From positions 1 through 19,302 of the forward strand of contig DAOTVZ010000291.1 in assembly GCA_034436045.1 (NCBI GenBank): a stretch of DNA of 19,302 bases, in the 5' to 3' direction. The DNA is from H111-94 sp034436045 (GTDB lineage Bacteria > Chloroflexota > Ktedonobacteria > Ktedonobacterales > Ktedonobacteraceae). Position numbers and translations under genes: made by a program. The notes beneath the pieces are model-generated. The model made no database searches, was not told where the DNA came from, and was given only the letters and a program-made list of their open reading frames with translations. This document shows, piece by piece, positions 1-7,244 of this stretch. Position 1 is the stretch's first letter. Each line of letters begins with the position of its first letter.

Positions 1-1151
1 TTTTTGAAGGTCAGTTCACCACGCACCTGCTCCGGCTTGAGATGCAATGCTCCGGGCGCATCCTGAATATCGATGGGCAGATCAAGGTACTCGAAAATCC
101 TATCGAAGAGGGCCAGCGCGCCCTGAATCTCGATTTGCACGTTCAACAACTGTCCGATGGGGAAGAAGATGCGACTTTGCAGCGTTGTAAAGGCCACAAT
201 CACACCCAGCGAAACCGGTTTGAGCTGGAAAACGGCTGAGCCTACTGTGATCGCGTTCCAGTGCTGAATAATCTGGAAACCGGCCACCAGGTAGACAATA
301 GCGGGCATGATAGAGAAGAACGTGCCGATAAACATAAAGAACCAGCGCCCGATCATCTGCTGCCTGACCTCCAGATCGGTCAACTTCTGATTCTCTTTCG
401 TAAAGCGTTCCTGCTCCATCTTCTGCCGTCCGAAGGTTTTGGCCAGCAAAATGCCACTGACGGAGAGCGTTTCCTGCATCATCGCCGTCAGGTTCGCCAT
501 GCTTTGCTGCGTCTCCTTCGAGGTCTGCCGCCGCACATTGCCAACCTTATAGGTAATCCAGATGAACAGCGGCAAGAAACCGAGCGAGATGATGGTGAGC
601 AATGGACTGAGGACGATCATCGCCACTATCGTGCTGACGGCGGTAGAGATGTTGGCAACGATACTGGTCGCAGTATTGGTCACAACGCCCTCGACGCCGC
701 CAACATCATTAGAGAGACGCGATTGAATCTCGCCGGTCCGTGTTGAGGTGAAAAAGCGCAACGACATGCTTTGCAAATGCTCATACAGACGATTGCGAAA
801 ATCGCGCATGACATTCTGCCCAATGATATTGTTTAGATAGGTCTGGCCAACGCCGATAATGCCGGTGACCACAGGCGTCACCAGCATGATGCCGACATAA
901 ATCAGCAGCAAACGGAGATTCTTGCCGCCAATGGCTTTATCGAAAACGGCTGAAATGAGTAGCGGATTCACCAGTCCCAGCAGGGTCGTGGAGAGAATCG
1001 CGATCAGCACCAGCACGACCTGCCACTTATATGGCTTGAAAGCCTGCATGATGCGGCGTACTGTCTGTGAATCGGCCTTACGCCCGCGTTTCTTCCATTC
1101 GCGTGCATAGGAGGCCATATCTGGCCCGCCAAATCTGCCATGAAATGCCAT
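1..1151 (-). CDS. ABC exporter, N-terminal membrane domain (partial, cut by window start)
   Basis: This minus-strand frame stays open from an ATG at 1151 to the window edge, giving 383 residues. It reads as the membrane domain of a type IV (ABC_membrane) exporter half-transporter. A basic N-terminus of about 40 residues is followed by hydrophobic helices (starting near 'WQVVLVLIAILSTTLLG' and 'LLLIYVGIMLVTPVVTG'). The family-typical cytoplasmic stretch then appears: 'LYEHLQSMSLRFF', 'TGEIQSRLSNDV' and, further on, 'LLAKTFGRQKMEQERF'. The last residues, 'HLKPEQVRGELTFK', mark the usual entry to the nucleotide-binding domain, so Walker A and the signature motif lie outside the window. Substrate cannot be predicted from this part. 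AGGAG lies about 11 nt before the ATG. It follows the M20 peptidase gene on the same strand, with a 156-nt gap, so co-transcription is possible but not shown. Confidence 0.9.
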   Translation of the reverse strand, partial: MAFHGRFGGPDMASYAREWKKRGRKADSQTVRRIMQAFKPYKWQVVLVLIAILSTTLLGLVNPLLISAVFDKAIGGKNLRLLLIYVGIMLVTPVVTGIIGVGQTYLNNIIGQNVMRDFRNRLYEHLQSMSLRFFTSTRTGEIQSRLSNDVGGVEGVVTNTATSIVANISTAVSTIVAMIVLSPLLTIISLGFLPLFIWITYKVGNVRRQTSKETQQSMANLTAMMQETLSVSGILLAKTFGRQKMEQERFTKENQKLTDLEVRQQMIGRWFFMFIGTFFSIMPAIVYLVAGFQIIQHWNAITVGSAVFQLKPVSLGVIVAFTTLQSRIFFPIGQLLNVQIEIQGALALFDRIFEYLDLPIDIQDAPGALHLKPEQVRGELTFK

Positions 1152-1307
1152 AAAAACGCTCTGCTCCTAATTGATTGCTTCATTCAAGGGATTTGTAATT
1201 GAAAACGGAACCGATATATCGTCTATTCCCAAAGTATAACTTATCTTATGCGCGACGAATATCGGGCAAATGCACAGTTTTTCCCCTGTCAATTTTGCCA
1301 GCAGGAG

Positions 1308-2486
1308 CTACTGGTCTTGCGATAGACAGATACGTTCGATCAGACCGGCCAGCAAGGCGGCGCGGGTAATGAGGGAATCTACCTCTAAGTACTCTTTATT
1401 CAGGTCGTGCATATGGCCGCCGACCGGCCCCAGGCTATCCAATGCTGGCACATCCATCTCCATCAAGGTGTTAGCATCGGAGACGCCGCCCTTGCCTTCT
1501 GCGATCATCTCCCATCCCAGGCCCCGTCCCTCTATCTGCGCCAGTTCGACTAAATGCTGCACTTCCGGCGTGGCACGGTAGGGACGCCGCCCCGGAGTGC
1601 GCGTCAGCGTGGCAGTGGTGCCGGGGATGCTACAACTTTCCGCGATGCGCTCTAATGCCTGAGCCGCCATATCCAGGTGTTCGGCGGTGAAGGCGCGCAC
1701 AGAAACATGACAACGCGCCACATCTGGAATGACATTGAGTTGCTCGCTACTGCTAATGCGTGTTACGTTACACGTGACACCGGGGAAGAGTGTGTTCAGA
1801 TGATGCATGGCAATCATCTTATGCGCCAGTTCAATCACGGCGGAGCGCCCTTTATGTGGTTCCGCGCCGGAATGGGCCGGAATACCGCGCACCTCAAGGA
1901 TATATTTATCGGCTCCCTTGCGCGCCCTGGTCAGGATGTGTGCAGCGCGTGCGGGTTCCAGCACCAGACCCACATCCATTGTGGCGGCGATGTCGCGGAT
2001 CAGTGGCGTACTGCCGGGCGAACCAACCTCTTCATCATTGTTGATTACGAAACAGAGTTGCTCATACTGCGTAAAACCGGCCTCAAGCAGTACCTGCAAG
2101 GCGTGAATGCCCATGACAATGCCCGCCTTCATGTCAATGACACCGGGGCCGTATGCACGACCATCACGGAGCGTAAAAGGGTTGCTGAGGGCCGCACCGG
2201 CGGGATAAACAGTATCGATATGTCCCACAAGGAGGATGCGCCGTTGCCCCAGGCCGCGACGACGGGCTACTAGATTTTTGCCGAAGCTATCAGACTCATG
2301 AAGTGTAATCACAAAACCGAGTTCATCCAACCATCGGGCCAGCAAGGCGCTGATACGGTTGATGCCCTCAACCTGACCTGTCCCGGAGTCGATGTTGACC
2401 AGCGTGGCAAGCCGATCCAGCATAACCTGATGCTCGTTTTGAAGATAGGGGAGATAGCGGGTCGCGTATGGTGCCATTTCTATCAT
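1308..2486 (-). CDS. M20 family zinc metallopeptidase (CPG2/ArgE-DapE-like)
   Basis: The 392-residue protein has the full M20 motif set. GHIDTVYP at 88-95 supplies metal ligand His89 with Asp91. GPGVIDMKAG at 113-122 supplies the bridging Asp118. NNDEEVGSPGS at 149-159 holds the Glu152/Glu153 pair, one of which is the general base. Glu177 (VLEP) and His360 (in GPVGGHMHDL) complete the zinc ligands. The lid/dimerisation domain lies at about 190-300 and includes 'GIPAHSGAEPHKGRSA'. Family members hydrolyse peptides, N-acyl amino acids or folate-type glutamate conjugates. The sequence looks closest to the carboxypeptidase G2-like branch, but the substrate is inferred, not shown. There is no signal peptide, so it is probably cytoplasmic. 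An AAAGGA-type site lies about 12 nt before the ATG, and a promoter-like extended -10 lies about 60 nt upstream. Confidence 0.92.
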   Translation of the reverse strand: MIEMAPYATRYLPYLQNEHQVMLDRLATLVNIDSGTGQVEGINRISALLARWLDELGFVITLHESDSFGKNLVARRRGLGQRRILLVGHIDTVYPAGAALSNPFTLRDGRAYGPGVIDMKAGIVMGIHALQVLLEAGFTQYEQLCFVINNDEEVGSPGSTPLIRDIAATMDVGLVLEPARAAHILTRARKGADKYILEVRGIPAHSGAEPHKGRSAVIELAHKMIAMHHLNTLFPGVTCNVTRISSSEQLNVIPDVARCHVSVRAFTAEHLDMAAQALERIAESCSIPGTTATLTRTPGRRPYRATPEVQHLVELAQIEGRGLGWEMIAEGKGGVSDANTLMEMDVPALDSLGPVGGHMHDLNKEYLEVDSLITRAALLAGLIERICLSQDQ

Positions 2487-2546
2487 GTATGAATAATCCT
2501 TTTATGAGCCGTTGTGGTATGAAGATGGGCAAAAAAACGTGGTCTT

Positions 2547-2555
2547 ATTGTACCA
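2547..2555 (-). promoter_or_regulatory. Putative extended -10 promoter of the M20 peptidase gene
   Basis: On the minus strand this reads TGG-TACAAT, a -10 hexamer (5 of 6 to TATAAT) with the TGn extension. It lies between the terminator hairpin and the peptidase start, about 60 nt before the ATG. No good -35 is visible, which is common for extended -10 promoters. The same TGGTACAAT string is found at the purine operon promoter. Confidence 0.4.
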
Positions 2556-2564
2556 CAAGAATGG

Positions 2565-2650
2565 AAAAAAGGCAGAACAACTTGCATAGTTACCCAGAAC
2601 AGCTACGTGCGGTTGCCCAGGGTGACTATGCAAGTTGTTTTGCCTTTTTT
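2565..2650 (-). terminator. Rho-independent terminator, 31-nt near-perfect inverted repeat
   Basis: Arms 2565-2595 and 2620-2650 pair over 31 nt with two mismatches around a 24-nt loop. The outer ends are A6 and T6, so the hairpin has a T run in both directions and could be bidirectional. On the minus strand it begins two nucleotides after the stop codon of the 150-residue membrane protein gene (stop at 2653-2655), so it most likely ends that two-gene transcript. The stem is longer than a usual terminator, so a small mobile palindrome is an alternative. Confidence 0.75.
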
Positions 2651-2652
2651 CT

Positions 2653-3105
2653 TTAGAGGTGCTGGCAACGGAGAGAAATGATCCCAGGGGCGAAGTGATT
2701 AGCCTTTTGCAGGTATTCTTCTTCGTTAGCCTCAATCATCAATTTGTGCATCACCACAACGTCGCCATCGGGTAGCGGCTCGGCAGGCTGCAAGCACAGT
2801 TCCATCACGGCACAGCCCTTTTCGTAGACCTTGACCAGGCCGCCGGAACCAGGGATGCGGTAAATGCGATTGTCGATGCTGGGACTCTGTACTTCCAGGT
2901 AGCCGAACTTGAGCAATTGCTGATACTGGTCCTCACTTAACATCTCACGCAACAACGCTTTAGCCCGACTCTCCGCCGAGAGATGCTCGTTGAAGCTATC
3001 GCGAAAACGTCCAACACCCCCATTGGGAGATTGTGAGAGATAATAGATGGCCAGGAGCAAGAACAGCAGCCAGATGACGAGAAACAGGCTCAGTGTGCCT
3101 AACAT
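2653..3105 (-). CDS. Unrecognised single-pass membrane protein, 150 aa
   Basis: I cannot name this family. Residues 4-23 form one strongly hydrophobic N-terminal helix, which suggests a membrane anchor with the rest of the protein on one side. A short charged linker follows. A compact domain at about 50-136 starts with 'LLREMLSEDQYQQLLKFGYL', continues with 'RIYRIPGSGGLVKVYEKG' and ends in 'ELCLQP...ANEEEYLQKAN'. This order (helix, small beta region with glycine turns, a conserved-looking cysteine, then a helix ending in A-N) looks like a widespread small uncharacterised domain. AGGAG lies 10 nt before the ATG and overlaps the stop codon of the upstream 81-aa gene (TAAGGAG). The two are therefore translationally close and surely one operon, closed by the hairpin at 2565-2650. 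Confidence 0.8.
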   Translation of the reverse strand: MLGTLSLFLVIWLLFLLLAIYYLSQSPNGGVGRFRDSFNEHLSAESRAKALLREMLSEDQYQQLLKFGYLEVQSPSIDNRIYRIPGSGGLVKVYEKGCAVMELCLQPAEPLPDGDVVVMHKLMIEANEEEYLQKANHFAPGIISLRCQHL

Positions 3106-3119
3106 AGCCGTCTCACTCC

Positions 3120-3365
3120 TTACCCGCCGACAACGCGCGGGACCATCACAATCTGCTCTGCCGTGCGATCAAACCTCTCAATACGCTCTACGGGTTTCCC
3201 TGACGTTACTTTGAAGGCAGTCGCACCACGCGCGCGCTGCTCCTCGAAGATACGTTCGGCCTCACGGACAGCCGCCATCGCTTCGGCATCGAGCATCTCG
3301 ACTTTCAAGAGATCCCACTCGATGCGATCATCACCGCGATGGGACATAACTCGCAGCATTCCCAC
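3120..3365 (-). CDS. Unrecognised small cytoplasmic protein, 81 aa
   Basis: This is a small soluble protein with no membrane segment. A helical region near 25-46 ('DAEAMAAVREAERIFEEQRA') is followed by 'ATAFKV' and a C-terminal tail 'FDRTAEQIVMVPRVVGG' ending in Gly-Gly. A start at GTG 3365 is preferred because AAGGAG lies 7 nt upstream. The ATG two codons later would be 13 nt from it. It is the first gene of a two-gene operon with the 150-aa membrane protein, 14 nt apart. I recognise no named function. The C-terminal GG recalls small modifier-like tails, but no activating enzyme lies nearby, so this is only a remark. Confidence 0.75.
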   Translation of the reverse strand: MGMLRVMSHRGDDRIEWDLLKVEMLDAEAMAAVREAERIFEEQRARGATAFKVTSGKPVERIERFDRTAEQIVMVPRVVGG

Positions 3366-3559
3366 AGTCTGTCTCCTTCTTCAGTCTAAACGTACAGTAC
3401 CGAGCCTTTGTCTGTCTTGTTCCGCTGCGCAATTTGTCAGCGCGTATCACGTTGCTATGATGTGAACATAGCATACAAACATGGACACGTCAAGAGCAAA
3501 AACAAAGTGACATATGATATAGTACAGGAAAGTGTCTTTTTTTAGAAGGGGATGCGGGA

Positions 3560-3841
3560 GTGCAATATCGTGATATTATTTACCGTGTCCACGCACGCCA
3601 GGCTATGTTCAAACGCTCTATTTCTGACGAATGTATAGAATACATTTTACAGAAAGGTATAGTAACAGAAGACTACCCTCACCGACTTTGGTGCATTCGC
3701 TGCCACAGCCTCCACAGGGATACAACCACCCTCGCTCTTGATCTCGCTTCTTGCAGGAGGCAGCATATGTGCAGCATATCTGATCTACGCGGCAATTGCC
3801 CTGCGTTCCAGCAAATTACGCGAGCTACGTACTCGCTTTGA
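3560..3841 (+). pseudogene. DUF4258 gene remnant, truncated after about 41 residues
   Basis: A GTG at 3560 with GAAGGGGA seven nucleotides upstream opens a frame whose first 41 residues match the start of DUF4258: 'YRVHARQAMFKRSISDECIE' followed by 'YILQKGIVTEDYPH'. Family members normally continue with a 'D-x-PYPSxLxLG' region and a second half of 40-50 residues. Here the similarity stops at 'DYPH', and the frame runs on into unrelated, cysteine/arginine-rich residues to a stop at 3839-3841. No other frame restores the missing half, so a deletion or recombination is more likely than a simple frameshift. DUF4258 proteins are often toxin-like and paired with a zinc-finger/HTH antitoxin. No such partner with CxxC pairs is visible here. 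Confidence 0.6.
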
Positions 3842-4030
3842 ACCACAACCTTGCTCGTTGTCTTCCAGAAGGAAAGCTGCTTTGAGCAATGGTAGCCATT
3901 TCCACGAAACAGTGCCAGCAGCGACCAGCGGGGAGAAGCAGCACATGCACAAACGCGAGCAAAGTCACCAACATGCTGCTCGCAACAGGCATCACTAGAG
4001 GTAGAACTACGATCTTGACAAAAATGGTCA
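3680..4030 (+). other. Gap between DUF4258 remnant and rarA; possible fragment of a membrane protein gene
   Basis: No intact gene is seen. From about 3676 one plus-strand frame, different from the DUF4258 frame, reads 'TLTDFGAFAATASTG' and then a hydrophobic segment 'LLISLLAGGSICAAYLIYAA' followed by a basic stretch. This looks like the C-terminal end of a membrane protein without its beginning. Its onset coincides with the point where DUF4258 similarity ends, which would fit a deletion junction. The rest to 4030 is low in coding character in all frames. Confidence 0.3.
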
Positions 4031-5440
4031 CTATTCCCGGCGCTTCTCAAGCCATTTTTTGATGCTAGCCTCTTTGCCCTGCTGGCCCGGCTCATAGTAG
4101 CGTCGCCCTTTCAGACTGTCGGGGAGATACTCTTGCAGGCGCACGGCGGGAGGCCGCTCAGGATCATCAATTTGCATATCTTTATAGTAATCGTGGGCGT
4201 ATTTATAGTCTTTGCCATAGTCGAGGTCCTTCATCAGCTGCGTGGGCGCGTTGCGAATCTGAAGCGGCACGGGATCGTTGCGCGTCTTCTGCACATCCTC
4301 CTGCACACGGCTGTAGGCTTCATAGAGCGCGTTGCTTTTGGGCGCGGTTGCCAGATAGACGACCGCCTGGGCCAGAGCAAGGTTGCCTTCGGGCAGACCA
4401 ACGAAATGGACGGCCTGTTGCGCCGCTACGCAAACAACAAGCGCCTGGGGATCAGCCATACCAACATCCTCTGAGGCAAAGCGAATGAGCCGCCGCACGA
4501 TGTAGAGGGGGTCTTCGCCCGCCTCCAGCATCCGCGCTAACCAGTACAGGCCCGCATCGGGGTCGGAGCCGCGTAACGCTTTATGCAGCGCGGAAATCGT
4601 ATCATAATGCTGATCACCACCCTTATCGTATAATAAAGCCCGATGCTGCATAATATCTTCTATAGAGACCAGAGTGAGATGAATGCTTTCACCGGCACCG
4701 CACGCCGCGCTATGGCTTTGCACCGCCATTTCCAGCACATTCAGGGCTGTGCGAGCGTCACCATTAGCGAAAATCGCAATCTGTTGTAGCGCGTCCTCAT
4801 CAATGGTAATGTTCATTCGTCCCAGGCCACGCTCCTGATCGCGTAGCGCGCGCTGTAGAATGATGATGATCTGCTCTTCACTCAGGGCGGTCAGTTTGAA
4901 AACACGTGAGCGTGAGAGCAACGCGCTGTTGACCTCAAAACTGGGATTCTCGGTCGTTGCGCCGATCAGCGTCACTGTGCCATTCTCCACGTATGGTAAC
5001 ACGGCGTCCTGCTGAGCTTTATTAAAGCGATGTATCTCATCGATAAAGAGGATGGTGCGCTGCTTGGAGAATTGCAGCAGTTTACGTGCCTCTTCTACGA
5101 CTTTGCGCAGGTCGGCGACTCCCGCCGTGACGGCGCTGAGGCGGACGAAGCGCGCGTGCGTATGATGCGCAATCACCTCCGCCAGCGTCGTTTTGCCGCT
5201 CCCCGGTGGCCCCCAGAGAATCATAGAGGGAATACTATCTGCCTCAATGCTGCGCCGCAGGAGCCGACCCGCTCCCAGGAGATGCTCCTGCCCAACAATC
5301 TCATCCAGCGTGCGTGGACGCATACGCGCCGCTAATGGCTCACCCAGCACACCTGACGTTGTGCCTGTTTTATTTTGGGCGGACTGTGAGGACGGCGTAT
5401 GCTCCGCGTCCGCGCCGAACAGCGATGCCTGCTCTGCCAT
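4031..5440 (-). CDS. rarA: Replication-associated recombination protein A (RarA/MgsA AAA+ ATPase)
   Basis: RarA (MgsA; eukaryotic WRNIP1/Mgs1) is a clamp-loader-like AAA+ ATPase acting at stalled replication forks. Counting from the ATG at 5440 (469 aa), Walker A GPPGSGKT is at 77-84 and Walker B LFIDEIHRF at 131-139. Sensor 1 'GATTENPSFEVNSALLSRSRVF' lies at about 160-181 and includes a candidate arginine finger. The C-terminal half carries the MgsA tetramerisation region ('DAGLYWLARMLEAGEDPLYI', 'RFASEDVGMADPQAL', 'RNAPTQLMKDLDYGKDYKYA'). The length is a little above the usual 430-450 because of a polar N-terminal tail rich in S/T/Q. A TTG at 5464 in frame is possible, but AGAAGG lies 8 nt before the ATG at 5440, which I prefer. 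It is a single gene with no clear operon partner. Confidence 0.95.
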   Translation of the reverse strand: MAEQASLFGADAEHTPSSQSAQNKTGTTSGVLGEPLAARMRPRTLDEIVGQEHLLGAGRLLRRSIEADSIPSMILWGPPGSGKTTLAEVIAHHTHARFVRLSAVTAGVADLRKVVEEARKLLQFSKQRTILFIDEIHRFNKAQQDAVLPYVENGTVTLIGATTENPSFEVNSALLSRSRVFKLTALSEEQIIIILQRALRDQERGLGRMNITIDEDALQQIAIFANGDARTALNVLEMAVQSHSAACGAGESIHLTLVSIEDIMQHRALLYDKGGDQHYDTISALHKALRGSDPDAGLYWLARMLEAGEDPLYIVRRLIRFASEDVGMADPQALVVCVAAQQAVHFVGLPEGNLALAQAVVYLATAPKSNALYEAYSRVQEDVQKTRNDPVPLQIRNAPTQLMKDLDYGKDYKYAHDYYKDMQIDDPERPPAVRLQEYLPDSLKGRRYYEPGQQGKEASIKKWLEKRRE

Positions 5441-5672
5441 AATACCAGCCTTCTCTGATCGCAATGGTCGCTATAGCCCTCACAGAGTACCACATTTTTT
5501 TATGCGTTGCCTTTCATTTTATTATGAACGCCTCCTCATACTTACCCCGTTTGCCATCTTTACCATAGTACCTTTTGGTAGCATAAAAAGAACAGTATTG
5601 AAGAGGAATAGATTATACTATACATTGCCAGTGGGATGTAAAGAAACATCTTGTGCGGAAAGGATACATGGT

Positions 5673-6260
5673 ATGCCAAATCTGTTTTTACGCTGCATGT
5701 TCTTTATCAGCTCGTACTTTCCGCTCACGTTGATCTTTTCGATCATGCTCTGGGACAAAGGCATGGGGGGGAAAATAGTAGCTCTCGCTATCCTGACGAT
5801 AGGAATACTCAGCGTTTTCTACCTGTTGATGAATATCGAGAGTAAACGCAGGCATATCTCCGGTTTTCATCGCAAGGCGACAGATATACAGGCGCGTGAC
5901 GGAGATGTGATGAGCTACATCGCCAGCTATGTGATACCGTTTATCACGTTCGAGTTCACTGACTGGAAATTGACGATTGCGCTCGTGATCTTCCTGTTCG
6001 TCCTGGCACTCCTCTATATTAACTCAGGCATGATCTACATTAATCCAATGCTCAATCTCGCAGGCTATCACCTGTACGAGGTAACGTTGGAGCCGGATAA
6101 CGTCTCCTATTACCTGATCGCCCGCTCACGTCTCAAGCGGGGCGCACAACTCTACCTGGTACCCATGAGCGATGGAGTGTTTTTAGAAAAGAGTAGAGCA
6201 CGTCATGGTAGAAATACAAGAGAAACCAGTACCAGAACTGAAATCCATAGCGGTGCCTGA
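5673..6260 (+). CDS. kwaA: Kiwa defence membrane protein KwaA
   Basis: The 195-residue protein has four hydrophobic helices at about 8-26, 34-53, 82-96 and 100-118. A cytosolic C-terminal part follows: 'NPMLNLAGYHLYEVTLE' (124-140) and 'YYLIARSRLKRGAQLYLVP' (146-164). Size, helix count, the 'NP-L-L-GY-LYEV' stretch and the following DUF4868 gene together fit KwaA. KwaA is the membrane component of Kiwa, which senses phage-linked changes at the membrane and works in a complex with KwaB (family knowledge). The start is the ATG at 5673 with AAAGGA about 8 nt upstream. The longer open frame back to 5193 overlaps rarA and is not used. The last 18 residues are hydrophilic, look non-conserved and overlap the start of kwaB by 56 nt, so translation is probably coupled. 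The upstream DNA is AT-rich, which fits acquisition. Confidence 0.78.
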   Translation: MPNLFLRCMFFISSYFPLTLIFSIMLWDKGMGGKIVALAILTIGILSVFYLLMNIESKRRHISGFHRKATDIQARDGDVMSYIASYVIPFITFEFTDWKLTIALVIFLFVLALLYINSGMIYINPMLNLAGYHLYEVTLEPDNVSYYLIARSRLKRGAQLYLVPMSDGVFLEKSRARHGRNTRETSTRTEIHSGA

Positions 6261-7230
6261 ACAGGCACATACCACACTGAAAAATATTCTTACGCTCGAC
6301 CTGACGGCATGCGATATTACTGTTTGCCTGGCCGCTCTCCCTGTCGGTGAGACCATTCCCCAGTATGAACTTCTTGTCCTGCATGAAAATGTCACAACGG
6401 CATTCCGGGACATGCTCGCCACGCTGCTTAAACGCTATCGAGACGCTTATGAGAAGCGTGATATACAACCCAGACACTATGAAATTACTACTAAACTGGC
6501 CCCTTATGAGATGGAATGGCTTGATCTCTCCATGTTTCCGGCTATCCGGCAACAGATAGAGCCGCTGGCAACCAGTTCAGAATTTAGCATCTTTACCGAG
6601 GAACAAGATTTTTTAGACAGGTTGCGCTTTTACGTCATCATTGCGCAGCGCCCCCATCACGCGCCCATCTACTTTTATCGGCACTTTAGCCCGAAACAGA
6701 TGCTTGAGCGTTCTCGATACCTTATCATCCAGCGGCTCTGGAATAATACCTATGAATACACACGCCTCACCGATTCAGCCTTCTTGTTCGACAAATATAT
6801 CGATTGCATAAGTTGCGGCAATAACATGTTCATCTTCAAGAAAGATGGCTTCCAACAGGTTTTCCACTACCTGGAAGACCTGGAAGAGAAAGCCGAGGAG
6901 ATGCTGATGAGCATTAAGAACCGCCAACTCATCGCCAACTTTGACGACTTTGCGAAAGCATGCAAGGGCCATTATATCAAAATGCTCATCCTGAAAAGCA
7001 TCTCCACAAAACCCGATCTGGCAACTTTCACGCCCGAAAAGCTACGAGCGACGATTGAACAATATGGCTTGCCTATCGACATCGATGCTCAAGGTCTGTT
7101 GATCTATAATCCGCAGGAACCCTGGGAGATCCTCAAATTGCTTGACGAACACTACGTCATTTCCAGCATCACCGGCGAAAACTATGAGGCGAACTCAAAA
7201 CGTCGTCATGAGCGGAAGCGTAAACGCTAG
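6205..7230 (+). CDS. kwaB: Kiwa defence effector KwaB (DUF4868)
   Basis: The 341-residue soluble protein has features I associate with DUF4868/KwaB. These are a variable N-terminal half, then 'LFDKYIDCISCGNNMFIFKK' (194-213), 'GFQQVFHYLEDLEEKAEEML' (215-234) and 'FDDFAKAC' (246-253). The C-terminus has 'PEKLRATIEQYGLPIDID' (277-294) and 'WEILKLLDEHYVISSITGEN' (307-326) with 'YEANSKRR' after it. In Kiwa, KwaB is the cytosolic partner recruited by KwaA; it binds DNA and blocks phage replication or late expression (family knowledge). The ATG at 6205 lies inside the end of kwaA and has only a weak purine-rich site, consistent with translational coupling. The highly basic C-terminus (SKRRHERKRKR) could contact nucleic acid. 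The stop codon lies in a CTAG palindrome. Confidence 0.82.
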   Translation: MVEIQEKPVPELKSIAVPEQAHTTLKNILTLDLTACDITVCLAALPVGETIPQYELLVLHENVTTAFRDMLATLLKRYRDAYEKRDIQPRHYEITTKLAPYEMEWLDLSMFPAIRQQIEPLATSSEFSIFTEEQDFLDRLRFYVIIAQRPHHAPIYFYRHFSPKQMLERSRYLIIQRLWNNTYEYTRLTDSAFLFDKYIDCISCGNNMFIFKKDGFQQVFHYLEDLEEKAEEMLMSIKNRQLIANFDDFAKACKGHYIKMLILKSISTKPDLATFTPEKLRATIEQYGLPIDIDAQGLLIYNPQEPWEILKLLDEHYVISSITGENYEANSKRRHERKRKR

Positions 7231-7244
7231 CTAGCTAGCTAGCG
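7225..7244. repeat. 20-nt perfect palindrome of four CTAG units at convergent gene ends
   Basis: The sequence CG(CTAG)4CG is identical to its reverse complement. The kwaB stop (TAG, 7228-7230) and the stop of the convergent glycosyltransferase gene (complement, 7239-7241) both lie inside it. Because it is a CTAG tetramer run, it has stop codons in several frames on both strands. It lacks a T run, so it is not a standard terminator. Confidence 0.9.

Noticed and set aside
2468..2735. Two small overlapping frames on opposite strands with similar peptides (RQNNLHS...)
   Set aside because: They are translations of the two arms of the terminator palindrome and resemble each other only because of its symmetry.
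3825..4031. A 68-residue minus-strand frame with hydrophobic residues
   Set aside because: It begins at a non-ATG codon at the very end of rarA, has no ribosome site, and its second half is not protein-like.
5193..6260. A 355-residue open frame covering the kwaA region
   Set aside because: Its first 160 codons overlap rarA on the opposite strand and do not look like protein. The ribosome site and hydrophobic start fit an ATG at 5673.
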